From an uncultured bacterium (GTDB lineage Bacteria; Bacteroidota; Bacteroidia; Bacteroidales; Bacteroidaceae), in the NCBI GenBank assembly GCA_905216025.1, contig CAJMSE010000011.1, positions 47,809 through 111,808 on the forward strand: a stretch of DNA of 64,000 bases, written 5' to 3'. Shown here piece after piece: positions 17,188-25,213 of this stretch (positions are counted from its first letter, which is position 1; each line of letters starts with the position of its first letter). Under the pieces are notes generated by a model that was given only the letters and a program-made list of their open reading frames with translations, was not told the DNA's origin and did no database searches. The position numbers were made by a program, and so were the translations under genes.

Positions 17188-18210
17188 TTATCTCATCAGG
17201 AACGAGAACCGGTCTACGTTCTTCAGGGCTATGCCTGCGCCCTTGGCCACGCTGTGCAGCGGGTCTTCGGCCACGTGGAACTGTATGCCCATCTTGTCGG
17301 TGAGGCGCTTGTTGAGTCCGCGCAGCAGCGCGCCGCCTCCGCTGAGGTATATTCCGTTCTTCACGATGTCGGCATAGAGCTCCGGCGGCGTGTTCTCGAG
17401 GGCCGAGAGCACGGCGCTCTCAATCTTCGCCACCGTCTTGTCGAGGCAGTGGGCAATCTCCTGATAGCACACGGGAACCTCCATCGGCAGTGCCGTGATG
17501 CGGTTCGGACCGTGCACGACATAGTCTTCCGGAGCCTCCTCGCCGAGGTCGGTGAGTGCCGAGCCCACGTGAATCTTTATGCGCTCGGCCATGCGTTCGC
17601 TGACCTTCACGTTGTGCTGGCGGCTCATATACTCCTGGATGTCGGCCGTGAGGTCGTCGCCGGCCACGCGGATGGAGTTGTTGCTGACGATGCCTCCGAG
17701 CGAGATTACAGCAATCTCGGTGGAGCCTCCGCCTATGTCGACGATCATGTTGCCCTCCGGTGCCTCCACGTCGATGCCGATGCCTATGGCTGCTGCCATG
17801 GGCTCGAATATCAGGTAGACGTCGCGTCCGTCGGCGTGCTCGGCAGAGTCGCGCACGGCGCGCAGCTCAACCTCGGTCGAACCCGAGGGCACTCCGATGA
17901 CCATGCGCAGCGACGGGGAGAACAGGCGGCTGCCGGTGTGTACCATCTTGATAAGTCCGCGCATCATCTGCTCGCATGCCGAGAAGTCGGCAATGACGCC
18001 GTCGCGCAGCGGGCGTATGGTGCGTATGTTGCCGTGAGTCTTCTCATACATGAGCTTGGCTTTCTCGCCCACGGCTATCATCTTGTCAGTGCGGCGGTCG
18101 AGAGCTACCACTGACGGCTCGTCGACCACAATCTTGTCGTCGCTGATAATGATGGTGTTGGCTGTGCCGAGGTCCATCGCTATCCCCTGGACGAATGAAA
18201 AAAATCCCAT
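17188..18210 (-). CDS. mreB: MreB actin-like cell-shape protein
   Basis: 340 residues, typical MreB size. Actin-fold ATPase motifs: MDLGTANTIII (phosphate 1), EPSVVALD, IVDIGGGSTEIAVISLGG (phosphate 2) and IYLSGGGALLRGL (adenosine site). It polymerises under the inner membrane to guide wall growth. First gene of the five-gene shape operon. No clear TAnnTTTG box is visible in the 290-bp spacer upstream, which instead carries heptamer repeats. Confidence 0.97.
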   Translation of the reverse strand: MGFFSFVQGIAMDLGTANTIIISDDKIVVDEPSVVALDRRTDKMIAVGEKAKLMYEKTHGNIRTIRPLRDGVIADFSACEQMMRGLIKMVHTGSRLFSPSLRMVIGVPSGSTEVELRAVRDSAEHADGRDVYLIFEPMAAAIGIGIDVEAPEGNMIVDIGGGSTEIAVISLGGIVSNNSIRVAGDDLTADIQEYMSRQHNVKVSERMAERIKIHVGSALTDLGEEAPEDYVVHGPNRITALPMEVPVCYQEIAHCLDKTVAKIESAVLSALENTPPELYADIVKNGIYLSGGGALLRGLNKRLTDKMGIQFHVAEDPLHSVAKGAGIALKNVDRFSFLMR

Positions 18211-18219
18211 AGTCTTTTG

Positions 18220-18508
18220 AAATGAAGAATGAAGAATGAAGAATGAAGAATCATGCTTGGACGCTTCGGGGCATTTATTCTGCTATCCATTGTCTTGTCA
18301 CAGGGTATTCTGTCAGCCGTTGTTCGCTGTTCCGGTTACTGTGGCGGCGTTGCGTTGCGCTGATTCTTATCTTCAGGTCCGCATCCTGATTATTTTTTAT
18401 ATTCTTTTTATATTCCCTCTTTACCATGAAGATGAGATACAAGGATGAGAACAGCTTGTGCGAATCGCTTGCGCCATTCTTCATTCTTCATTCTTCATTC
18501 TTCATTTA
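18220..18508. repeat. Spacer with inverted AATGAAG heptamer tracts
   Basis: Four to five tandem GAAGAAT heptamers at about 18222-18252 and an inverted tract (TTCATTC) at about 18478-18507 enclose some 225 bp with no convincing gene. The tracts could pair as a long hairpin. A similar tract follows the GH51 gene near 4980. Confidence 0.7.
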
Positions 18509-19095
18509 TTGAACCACGCGTGTATGGCTGTGTCGTAGTGGCTGCTCACTCCGAATGCCTTTGTGGCGAACATGCGGCGGTCTTCGATGTCGGTCTCGGC
18601 GCCTTTCTTGTTCAGGATGTCGAGAAGTACGCCGTATTCAGCCTTGCTCGGCACGATGACCACGTCCTTGAAGTTCTTTGCTCCGGCGCGTATGAGCGAT
18701 ATTCCGCCTATGTCGATCTTCTCGATGATGTCGGCGTCGGAAGCTCCGCTGGCCACGGTGGCCTCGAAGGGGTAGAGGTCTACGATGACGAGGTCTATCT
18801 CGGGGATTTCATACTGAGCCATCTGCTCGCGGTCGCCCTCGTTCTCGCGGCGTCCGAGGATGCCGCCGAACACTTTGGGGTGCAGCGTCTTCACGCGGCC
18901 GCCGAGGATAGACGGGTATGTGGTCACGTCCTCAACCTTGCGGCATTTGTAGCCGAGCGATTCGATGAAGCTCTGCGTGCCTCCGGTAGAGAGGAACTCA
19001 ACGCCTTCTTCGTTCAGTTTCTTGAGCAGCTCGTCGAGGCCGTCCTTGTGGAATACCGAGATGAGCGCGGTCTTGATTTTTCTTGTTTCAGCCAT
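18502..19095 (-). CDS. purH: IMP cyclohydrolase (PurH N-terminal domain only)
   Basis: 197 residues matching only the cyclohydrolase half of PurH: ALISVFHKDGLDELL, LSTGGTQSFIESLG, the RVKTLHPKVFGGIL loop, IDIGGISLIRAGAKN, ending AFGVSSHYDTAIHAWFNK. It closes FAICAR to IMP, the last step of IMP synthesis. Ordinary PurH is about 510 residues and carries AICAR transformylase in its C-terminal 310. Here the stop falls exactly at the domain border and no remnant of the second domain follows. The transformylase must be a separate gene elsewhere or a different enzyme. The protein itself looks intact. Confidence 0.9.
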   Translation of the reverse strand: MAETRKIKTALISVFHKDGLDELLKKLNEEGVEFLSTGGTQSFIESLGYKCRKVEDVTTYPSILGGRVKTLHPKVFGGILGRRENEGDREQMAQYEIPEIDLVIVDLYPFEATVASGASDADIIEKIDIGGISLIRAGAKNFKDVVIVPSKAEYGVLLDILNKKGAETDIEDRRMFATKAFGVSSHYDTAIHAWFNK

Positions 19096-19134
19096 ACTGT
19101 TTATTGATAATGCTTTGTTATTATAAAATAGGTT

Positions 19135-19143
19135 GCAAAGTTA
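19135..19143 (-). promoter_or_regulatory. Promoter -7 box for purH
   Basis: TAACTTTGC on the minus strand with a TTG-containing -33 region about 19 nt upstream. Transcript start about 40 nt before the ATG. Confidence 0.65.
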
Positions 19144-19225
19144 CTAAAAAGGGTTGACTATACAATAATTTTTCAACGAAAAAATAATTGTCCGCGCCTT
19201 ATTCTTGACTTAAGTCCTTTTTTGC

Positions 19226-19234
19226 TACTTTTGC
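19226..19234 (+). promoter_or_regulatory. Promoter -7 and -33 boxes for MFS exporter
   Basis: TACTTTTGC with TTG at 19205-19207, 18 nt upstream. Confidence 0.65.
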
Positions 19235-19264
19235 AGTGTTTTTCAGGATATAAATACGTTAGTG

Positions 19265-20416
19265 ATGAAGAAAAGTCTTATTGCCCTGGCGCTGGGAACG
19301 CTGGCCCTCGGCATTGCGGAGTTTGTGATGATGGGCATCCTGCCCGACGTCGCGGCAGGCCTCGGGGTGAGCATTCCCCGTGCCGGCCGGCTGATATCGG
19401 CCTATGCCGTGGGCGTGTGCTGCGGCGCACCGATGCTGACTGTCGTCCACCGTTATCCCCCGAAGAGCATCCTGCTCTTCCTGTCGGTCGTGATGTTTGC
19501 CGGCGCGGCCCTGTCGGTGGCCGCTACGGGCTACGGCATGCTGCTGTGCGCGCGTTTTATTTCCGGACTGCCCCACGGCGCATATTTCGGCGTGGCGTCC
19601 ATCGTGGCAGTGCGCCTTGCCGACGAGTCGCACAAGGCGGGTGCCGTGTCGGTGATGATTGCCGGCATGACCGTGGCCAACCTGCTGGGCGTGCCCCTCG
19701 GCACGGCCCTCAGCTCTGCCGTGTCGTGGCGCCTGCCCTTTGTGATGGTGATGCTCTGCAGCGTGCTCGTCTTCTTCTATGTGTGGCGGTGGGTGCCGCG
19801 CGTGGAGGCGCTGCCGGAGGGTGGCTTCCGCAGCCAGTTCGGCTTCTTGAGGTCGGGTGCGCCGTGGCTTATACTCGGTGCCACGATGTTCGGCAACGGC
19901 GGCATTTTCTGCTGGTACAGCTATGTGGCGCCGCAGCTCACGCACGAGGGCGGCTTTCCGGCTGCGACGGTGTCGGCGCTGATGGTGGCCGCGGGCTTCG
20001 GCATGGTGGCTGGAAACCTGTGCGGCGGCCGCATGGCCGACAAGTACGGGCCGGGGCGTGTCATTGCGGTCACTCAGACGGTGACCGTGGCGGTCTTGCT
20101 CCTCACCTTTCTGTTCTCCGGTTGCGGCTGGCTGTCGGCCTTGCTGATGGTGGTGTGCGCCGGAAGCCTGTTTGCCGTGAGCAGTCCGCTGCAGTATCTG
20201 ATACTCAGGCATGCGCCGGGTGGCGAGATGCTCGGCGGCGCCTGCATACAGGTGGCTTTCAACTTCGGCAATGCCATGGGCGCCCTCATCGGCGGACTGC
20301 CTATCGCCGCCGGCATGGCCTACAGCTATCCGGCATTGTGCGGAGTGCCCTGCGTGGTGTGCGGGCTGGTCTGCACGCTGCTGTTCCATTCCCGCTATGA
20401 GCACCGCCGGCAGTAG
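19265..20416 (+). CDS. MFS transporter, AraJ-like (DHA1 family)
   Basis: 383 residues, 12 predicted membrane helices. Family marks: LALGTLALGIAEFVMMGILP in helix 1, ARFISGLPHGAYFGVASIVA in helix 4, GMTVANLLGVPLGT in helix 5, and GGRMADKYGPGRV in loop 8-9. This is the AraJ/YdhP-like exporter group, which moves drugs or sugars outward by proton exchange; the substrate cannot be read. A GTG lies one codon upstream of the ATG at 19265; either could be used. It is followed by a 22-bp repeat array. Confidence 0.85.
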   Translation: MKKSLIALALGTLALGIAEFVMMGILPDVAAGLGVSIPRAGRLISAYAVGVCCGAPMLTVVHRYPPKSILLFLSVVMFAGAALSVAATGYGMLLCARFISGLPHGAYFGVASIVAVRLADESHKAGAVSVMIAGMTVANLLGVPLGTALSSAVSWRLPFVMVMLCSVLVFFYVWRWVPRVEALPEGGFRSQFGFLRSGAPWLILGATMFGNGGIFCWYSYVAPQLTHEGGFPAATVSALMVAAGFGMVAGNLCGGRMADKYGPGRVIAVTQTVTVAVLLLTFLFSGCGWLSALLMVVCAGSLFAVSSPLQYLILRHAPGGEMLGGACIQVAFNFGNAMGALIGGLPIAAGMAYSYPALCGVPCVVCGLVCTLLFHSRYEHRRQ

Positions 20417-20446
20417 CAGGGATGCCCGCCGGGTGTTTCTCGTTCC

Positions 20447-20556
20447 GTTACCTGCCACTTGTAGCGTTGTTACGTGCCGCGCGTAACAATGTTACCTGCC
20501 GCACGTCGCAGTGTTACCTGTGGCATGTTACAGCGTTACGCGCGGCACGTAACAAT
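20447..20556 (+). repeat. 22-bp palindrome array A2 (five units)
   Basis: Five 22-bp units. Cores include GTTACGTGCCGCGCGTAAC and GTTACGCGCGGCACGTAAC with 3-bp spacers AAT, AGT-like or AGC. Starts 31 bp after the MFS stop. The leader is only weakly kept (TTTCTCGTTCC) and no CTCCTCCCC hairpin is present. Confidence 0.85.
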
Positions 20557-20795
20557 CCTGCGGTGAATTCCCGGCCCGCAGAACAGCTCTTGTCGGGATA
20601 TTATTTGCAAGGATGTGGTGTTTTAATGATATGCAAGTCGGAAACAAATAAAGAACAGGCAGCCTTAGTGTCTGCCCCTCTATGGTGCCGTTTGCGAAGT
20701 TGGCAGTTGGTGAATATCGTGGTAAGATATTGATTAAATATTCCTAAATTAAGAATTTTATGCATGGTTTTGTTTTGGAAAATAGAATTTATTAG

Positions 20796-20804
20796 TATCT
20801 TTGC
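20796..20804 (+). promoter_or_regulatory. Promoter -7 and -33 boxes for higBA
   Basis: TATCTTTGC with TTTG at 20774-20777, 18 nt upstream. Leader of about 12 nt. Confidence 0.7.
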
Positions 20805-20818
20805 AAAAACAAATAATA

Positions 20819-21118
20819 ATGAGAATCGTATCACATAGAAAGTTGAAAGAGTTTTATGAGCGCTCAGGGTGTGAAGATTCGAAGGTGCCGTTGGAGCGGT
20901 GGTATCAGATTGCGGAAGATGCAGAATTGCATAATTTCGCAGAAATGCGTAGAGACTTCGGCTCTGTCGATTTCGCAGGAAACCAGCATTACGTATTCAA
21001 TATAGGTGGAAACAAATACCGTCTGATTGTAGTAGTGAAGTTTTTAATGGGGTATATATATGTCCGTTTTGTGGGAACTCATCAGGAATATGACAGTATA
21101 GACGCTTCAACAATATAA
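20819..21118 (+). CDS. higB: HigB-family mRNA interferase toxin
   Basis: 99 residues of the HigB toxin family with RelE-like fold: MRIVSHRKLKEFYER, LERWYQIAEDAELHNFAEMR, GNKYRLIVVVKF, and the YVRFVGTHQEYDSI end. Such toxins cut mRNA on the ribosome. It precedes its antitoxin (13 nt gap), the reversed order characteristic of hig loci. The low GC compared with neighbours and the position between a repeat array and a tRNA suggest an acquired module. Confidence 0.87.
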   Translation: MRIVSHRKLKEFYERSGCEDSKVPLERWYQIAEDAELHNFAEMRRDFGSVDFAGNQHYVFNIGGNKYRLIVVVKFLMGYIYVRFVGTHQEYDSIDASTI

Positions 21119-21131
21119 TTAATTCATCATT

Positions 21132-21494
21132 ATGAGAAAGATTACAGAAATGCAATATAAACTGGCACAGGCCAGGGTAGAGGAACTGCTCCCGCTTGTT
21201 GACGATAATATGCCGTTGGACGACCCTAAGGCCGTGGAGCTTATGATGATGTCTGACATTGTCATTGACTATGAGAAGGAGCACTTCCCGATAGAGAAGC
21301 CGACGGTGGCAGAACTTATCGCCGCCGGCCTTCGTGAGAATAAGATAACCCAACGGCAATTGGCAGTGGAGCTTGGCGTCAGCACTACACGCATCAATGA
21401 CTTCGTCTCCGGGAAATCGGAGCCTAATCTCAGGATAGCCGGCCGGATATGCAGCTTGTTGAAGATACAGCCGGCTGCGATGCTTATGATATAG
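21132..21494 (+). CDS. higA: HigA-type antitoxin with XRE helix-turn-helix
   Basis: 120 residues. The C-terminal half holds an XRE/Cro helix-turn-helix (about residues 70-112): ENKITQRQLAVELGVSTTRI, NDFVSGKSEPNLRIAGRIC. The N-terminal half is acidic and probably binds the toxin. It is expected to neutralise HigB and repress the shared promoter at 20796. The terminator hairpin at 21574-21605 ends the module. Confidence 0.87.
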   Translation: MRKITEMQYKLAQARVEELLPLVDDNMPLDDPKAVELMMMSDIVIDYEKEHFPIEKPTVAELIAAGLRENKITQRQLAVELGVSTTRINDFVSGKSEPNLRIAGRICSLLKIQPAAMLMI

Positions 21495-21573
21495 GAATGA
21501 ATCGGATGTAGATGTGAGGCATCGGGTGTTTTGCCGGCAGTCGGATATTTTGCATCTGCCGTTAAACAAAGAA

Positions 21574-21605
21574 AAAGGACTTGCGGGATTTCCCGTAAGT
21601 CCTTT
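21574..21605. terminator. Bidirectional terminator between higA and tRNA-Met
   Basis: 15-bp stem AAAGGACTTGCGGGA with its near-complement, loop TT. On the minus strand it is followed by a T-run, so it terminates the tRNA; it may also end higBA. Confidence 0.8.
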
Positions 21606-21616
21606 GCTTTCTTGAG

Positions 21617-21690
21617 TAGCGGGGGTGGGACCCGAACCCACGACCTCCGGATTATGAATCCGACGCTCTAACCAGCTGAGCTATCCCGCC
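21617..21690 (-). tRNA. tRNA-Met (CAT)
   Basis: 74-nt cloverleaf: D arm GCTC...GAGC, anticodon stem TCGGA/TCCGG with loop TTCATAA, T arm GTGGG/CCCAC. Anticodon CAT; an elongator tRNA-Met or a lysidine tRNA-Ile2, not the initiator (no GGG/CCC anticodon stem). The acceptor has a G1-U72 wobble and an A7-C66 mismatch. CCA is not encoded. Confidence 0.92.
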
Positions 21691-21707
21691 ATCATTGTTT
21701 TGCGGGT

Positions 21708-21716
21708 GCAAAGGTA
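21708..21716 (-). promoter_or_regulatory. Promoter -7 box for tRNA-Met
   Basis: TACCTTTGC on the minus strand, 18 nt before the tRNA. Confidence 0.65.
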
Positions 21717-21821
21717 ACACAAAGTTTTTAATCTGCAAAATTTTTACCGCAAATTATTCACTTTTGGCTGATAAATGCGTATAAAAAAGCAAAAAAGCAC
21801 TGCGCTCTGACTTTTTTATGC

Positions 21822-21830
21822 TAATTTTGC
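21822..21830 (+). promoter_or_regulatory. Promoter -7 box for LptF/G permease
   Basis: TAATTTTGC. It overlaps the beginning of the longest open frame and so supports the start at 21890. Confidence 0.6.
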
Positions 21831-21889
21831 AGGCTGATATGTGCGCACTTAAAATATATGTATGCGCGCGTGGGCAAGAGACGACGATA

Positions 21890-23797
21890 ATGAGGCTTCA
21901 CATAAAGAAATTGGATAGATTCATAGCAGGGCAGTTCGGACTGCTGTTCTGCGGAACATTCTTCATCTGCCAGTTTGTGCTGATGATGCAGTTTCTGTGG
22001 CGTTATGTGGACGAACTGATAGGCAAGGGCATCTCGATGGAGATAATGGCCCAGTTCTTCTGGTATATGGGCCTGATGCTCGTGCCCCAGGCTCTCCCCT
22101 TAGCCATACTTCTGTCGTCGCTCATCACCTTCGGAAACCTCGGTGAGAGCTCCGAGCTGACGGCCATCAAGGCCGCCGGAATATCGCTCATGCAGGCGTT
22201 CCGCTCGCTCATCGTCATCGTGCTGCTGATATCGTGCTGCTCGTTCTATTTCCAGGACGTCATCGGTCCGGAGGCCAACAAGTCGTTTGCACGGCTGCTG
22301 CTGTCGATGAAGCAGACAAACCCGGAACTCGAGATTCCCGAAGGCATATTCTACGACGGAATACCCGGGAGCAACATCTACGTGCAGAAGAAAGACATGG
22401 AGACGGGAATGCTCTACGGGGTGATGATATACAGGCTCGACGGCGGATATGAGGATGCGGCGATAATACTGGCAGACTCGGGCCGGATACAGTCTACGGA
22501 AGAGAAGAAGCACCTGCTGCTGACGCTGTACAGCGGAGAATGGTTCGAGAACATGAAGTCGCAGGACATGGCGGGAAGCGCCAGCGTGCCTTACCGCAGG
22601 GAGACATTCTCGACGAAAAGGATAGTGCTCGACTTCGACGGAGACTTCAGCATGGCCGATGTGGCCGGCATCTCGGGAAACGCGAAGACGAAGAGCATGC
22701 GGCGGATATATCATGACATAGACTCCATAAAGGTGTACAACGACAGCGTAGGCCACTCGTTCTATTATGAAGGACAGAGATTTTACTTCCGCCGCGGCCA
22801 GGTGGGCCGTGCCGACTCGGCGCGTGCCGTGCAGCTCGTGGCCGAAGGAAAGGCCGATGCCGACTCGGCACTGGCAAGGCTGAGCGGAGAGGGAAGGCTC
22901 GAGGCGGTGAGGAGTGCGCTCGGAAACGTGCGGATGATGCACTCCGACCTCGAGATGAAGAGCGGATATTCCGATGACCTCGACCGCCGTCTGCGCACGC
23001 ACAGGATGGAGGCGATAGCGAAGATAACGCTGTCGCTCTCGTGCCTGCTCTTCTTCTTCATAGGTGCGCCGCTCGGTGCAATCATACGCAAGGGCGGACT
23101 GGGCGTGCCGGTGATAATATCCGTGCTCGTGTTCATCATCTACTTCATATTCGACAACTCGGGCATGAAGATGGCGCGCGACGGCGTATGGACGGTGTGG
23201 TTCGGCAAGTGGATATCCATGATGGTGCTCACCCCCGTGGCCGTGTTCTTCACCTATAAGGCCAACAAAGACTCGGTGGTGTTCAACATGGATGTATATG
23301 CAAGCCTGTTCCGCCGCCTGCTCGGTCTGAGGACAAAGCGGCACATATACAGGAAGGAGGTCGTGATAGACGACCCCGACTATGCAGGCGATGCCGCAAG
23401 GCTGGAAAAGATGACGGCCGACGTCACCGGATATTCGCAGGAGCACAGCCTGCTGAAGGCACCGAACCCGATAGCGGTGTTCTTCAGGGATGGCGACGAC
23501 CAGTATATAAGAGGTATAAGCGAAGAACTCGAGAGCGTGATAGATGACCTTGCGAACACGAGAGACAGGATTATACTGAACGAGCTGAACAACTATCCGG
23601 TGCTCGCCACGCATGCCCACACAAGGCCGTTCAGGCGCAAGAGCCTGAACATCATCACCGGACTGATACTGCCGCTCGGCCTGTTCTTCTATCTGAGGAT
23701 GTGGCGGTTCCGCCTCCGCCTGATGGGCGACCTCAGGGTGATAAAGCGCACCAACACCGCAATAGTGGAACGGATAAGGAAACAACATTATATATAA
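21890..23797 (+). CDS. LptF/LptG family permease (lipopolysaccharide export)
   Basis: 635 residues of the YjgP/YjgQ family. Three N-terminal membrane helices (within about 15-130, with LVPQALPLAILLSSLITFGN and GESSELTAIKAAGISL), a large periplasmic beta domain (about 140-370), then further helices from about 380, including FFFIGAPLGAIIRKGGLG, and a final one near 600. LptF and LptG form the membrane part of the ABC exporter that lifts LPS to the LptC/A bridge. Bacteroidales versions of about 640 residues are common and carry an extra C-terminal segment, as here. The start MRLHIKKLDRF follows a promoter box; upstream in-frame codons lie inside it. Which of LptF or LptG it is cannot be told. 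Confidence 0.9.
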   Translation: MRLHIKKLDRFIAGQFGLLFCGTFFICQFVLMMQFLWRYVDELIGKGISMEIMAQFFWYMGLMLVPQALPLAILLSSLITFGNLGESSELTAIKAAGISLMQAFRSLIVIVLLISCCSFYFQDVIGPEANKSFARLLLSMKQTNPELEIPEGIFYDGIPGSNIYVQKKDMETGMLYGVMIYRLDGGYEDAAIILADSGRIQSTEEKKHLLLTLYSGEWFENMKSQDMAGSASVPYRRETFSTKRIVLDFDGDFSMADVAGISGNAKTKSMRRIYHDIDSIKVYNDSVGHSFYYEGQRFYFRRGQVGRADSARAVQLVAEGKADADSALARLSGEGRLEAVRSALGNVRMMHSDLEMKSGYSDDLDRRLRTHRMEAIAKITLSLSCLLFFFIGAPLGAIIRKGGLGVPVIISVLVFIIYFIFDNSGMKMARDGVWTVWFGKWISMMVLTPVAVFFTYKANKDSVVFNMDVYASLFRRLLGLRTKRHIYRKEVVIDDPDYAGDAARLEKMTADVTGYSQEHSLLKAPNPIAVFFRDGDDQYIRGISEELESVIDDLANTRDRIILNELNNYPVLATHAHTRPFRRKSLNIITGLILPLGLFFYLRMWRFRLRLMGDLRVIKRTNTAIVERIRKQHYI

Positions 23798-23878
23798 ATA
23801 TGTGAAGCCGTGTCCTGATTTGCCGGCGGCGGGTGATGCGCCCTGGCGGAGAAGGCGGATATACAAAAGAAACAAGGT

Positions 23879-25090
23879 ATGGAGCAATCAAGATTAAGCA
23901 GGATAGAAGATGCGGTGGCGGATTTCAAGGAAGGAAAGTTCGTCATCGTGGTTGACGACGAGGACCGTGAGAACGAGGGCGACCTCATCATCGCGGCAGA
24001 GAAGATAACCCCCGAGAAAGTCAACTTCATGCTCAAGCATGCCCGTGGCGTGCTCTGTGCGCCGGTGACGCTGTCGCGCTGCGCCGAACTGGACCTGCCG
24101 CATCAGGTGGAAGACAACACGTCGGTGCTCGGAACGCCGTTCACCGTGACGATAGACAAGCTCGACGGGTGCACCACGGGCGTCTCAGCACACGACCGTG
24201 CCGAGACGATACGCGCCCTGGCCGACCCGGCGTCGACGCCGGCGACCTTCGGACGCCCGGGGCACATCAACCCGCTGTATGCACAGGACAACGGTGTGCT
24301 GCGCCGCAGCGGCCACACCGAGGCAAGCATCGACCTCTGCCGGATGGCCGGACTGTATCCGGCGGCGGCACTGATGGAGATAATGAACGACGACGGGACG
24401 ATGGCACGGCTGCCCGAACTGCTCCGTATGGCGGATGAGTTCGGGCTGAAGGTGATATCGATAAAGGACATGATAGAATACCGGCTGAAGACGGAATCGC
24501 TCATAGAAGTGGGCAACGAGGTCAGCATGCCCACGGAATACGGCAACTTCAGGCTGATACCCTTCCGCCAGATAAGCAACGGACTGGAGCACATGGCGCT
24601 GATAAAGGGCGAGTGGAGCGAAGACGAGGCGATACTCGTGCGGGTTCATTCGTCGTGTGCCACGGGCGACATACTCGGCAGCCGCCGGTGCGACTGCGGC
24701 GAACAGCTGCACCGTGCCATGCGCATGATAGAGAAGGAAGGCAAGGGCGTGCTCATATACATGCAGCAGGAAGGGCGCGGCATAGGACTGATGAACAAGA
24801 TTGCCGCATATAAGCTGCAGGAGGAGGGACTCGACACGGTGGACGCCAACGTGCACCTCGGCTTCAAGCCCGACGAGCGCGACTATGGCTGCGGGGCGCA
24901 GATGCTGCGTAAGCTCGGCGTGCACAAGATGCGCCTGATGACGAACAACCCCGTGAAGCGTGTGGGACTGGAGGTTTACGGCCTCGAGATAGTGGAGAAC
25001 GTGCCGATAGAGGTGCAGCCCAACGAGTACGACTACAAGTACCTGCGCACGAAAAAGGAACGCATGGGACACACGCTCAGTCTCGACTGA
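23879..25090 (+). CDS. ribBA: Bifunctional RibBA: DHBP synthase / GTP cyclohydrolase II
   Basis: 403 residues. Residues 1-205 are 3,4-dihydroxy-2-butanone-4-phosphate synthase (VVDDEDRENEGDL acidic loop, RPGHINPLYA, RSGHTEASIDLCRMAG, EIMNDDGTMAR). Residues 206-403 are GTP cyclohydrolase II with the zinc ligands in VHSSCATGDILGSRRCDCGEQ (C-x10-C-x-C), the GRGIGL loop, and RLMTNNPVKRVGLEVYGL. Together they make both riboflavin precursors. All key residues are present. It lies 81 nt after the LptF/G gene and may be read with it. Confidence 0.96.
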   Translation: MEQSRLSRIEDAVADFKEGKFVIVVDDEDRENEGDLIIAAEKITPEKVNFMLKHARGVLCAPVTLSRCAELDLPHQVEDNTSVLGTPFTVTIDKLDGCTTGVSAHDRAETIRALADPASTPATFGRPGHINPLYAQDNGVLRRSGHTEASIDLCRMAGLYPAAALMEIMNDDGTMARLPELLRMADEFGLKVISIKDMIEYRLKTESLIEVGNEVSMPTEYGNFRLIPFRQISNGLEHMALIKGEWSEDEAILVRVHSSCATGDILGSRRCDCGEQLHRAMRMIEKEGKGVLIYMQQEGRGIGLMNKIAAYKLQEEGLDTVDANVHLGFKPDERDYGCGAQMLRKLGVHKMRLMTNNPVKRVGLEVYGLEIVENVPIEVQPNEYDYKYLRTKKERMGHTLSLD

Positions 25091-25168
25091 TGCAGCCTGA
25101 CCGGGGTGAACAATGAGTCAAACGACGGAAAAAGGATACATTTCCTTTCCCGAAAAAGAATAAATCAC

Positions 25169-25177
25169 TAAATTTGC
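25169..25177 (+). promoter_or_regulatory. Promoter -7 box for aminotransferase
   Basis: TAAATTTGC, 36 nt before the ATG. Confidence 0.65.
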
Positions 25178-25213
25178 AGTTATATACATATTAATATAAT
25201 ACACAGTATAATT

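Noticed and set aside
13919..18114. Two very long plus-strand frames (585 and 630 codons) across the mre operon
   Set aside because: They are antisense shadows of PBP2, MreC and MreB; no start signal, no domain, biased composition.
18211..18501. Remnant of the AICAR transformylase half of purH
   Set aside because: No frame in this spacer resembles the domain; it holds heptamer repeats only.
20422..20733. 103-codon frame across array A2
   Set aside because: Its translation is made of the repeat units; no start context or family.
21617..21690. Initiator tRNA-fMet
   Set aside because: The anticodon stem lacks the three consecutive G-C pairs of initiators.
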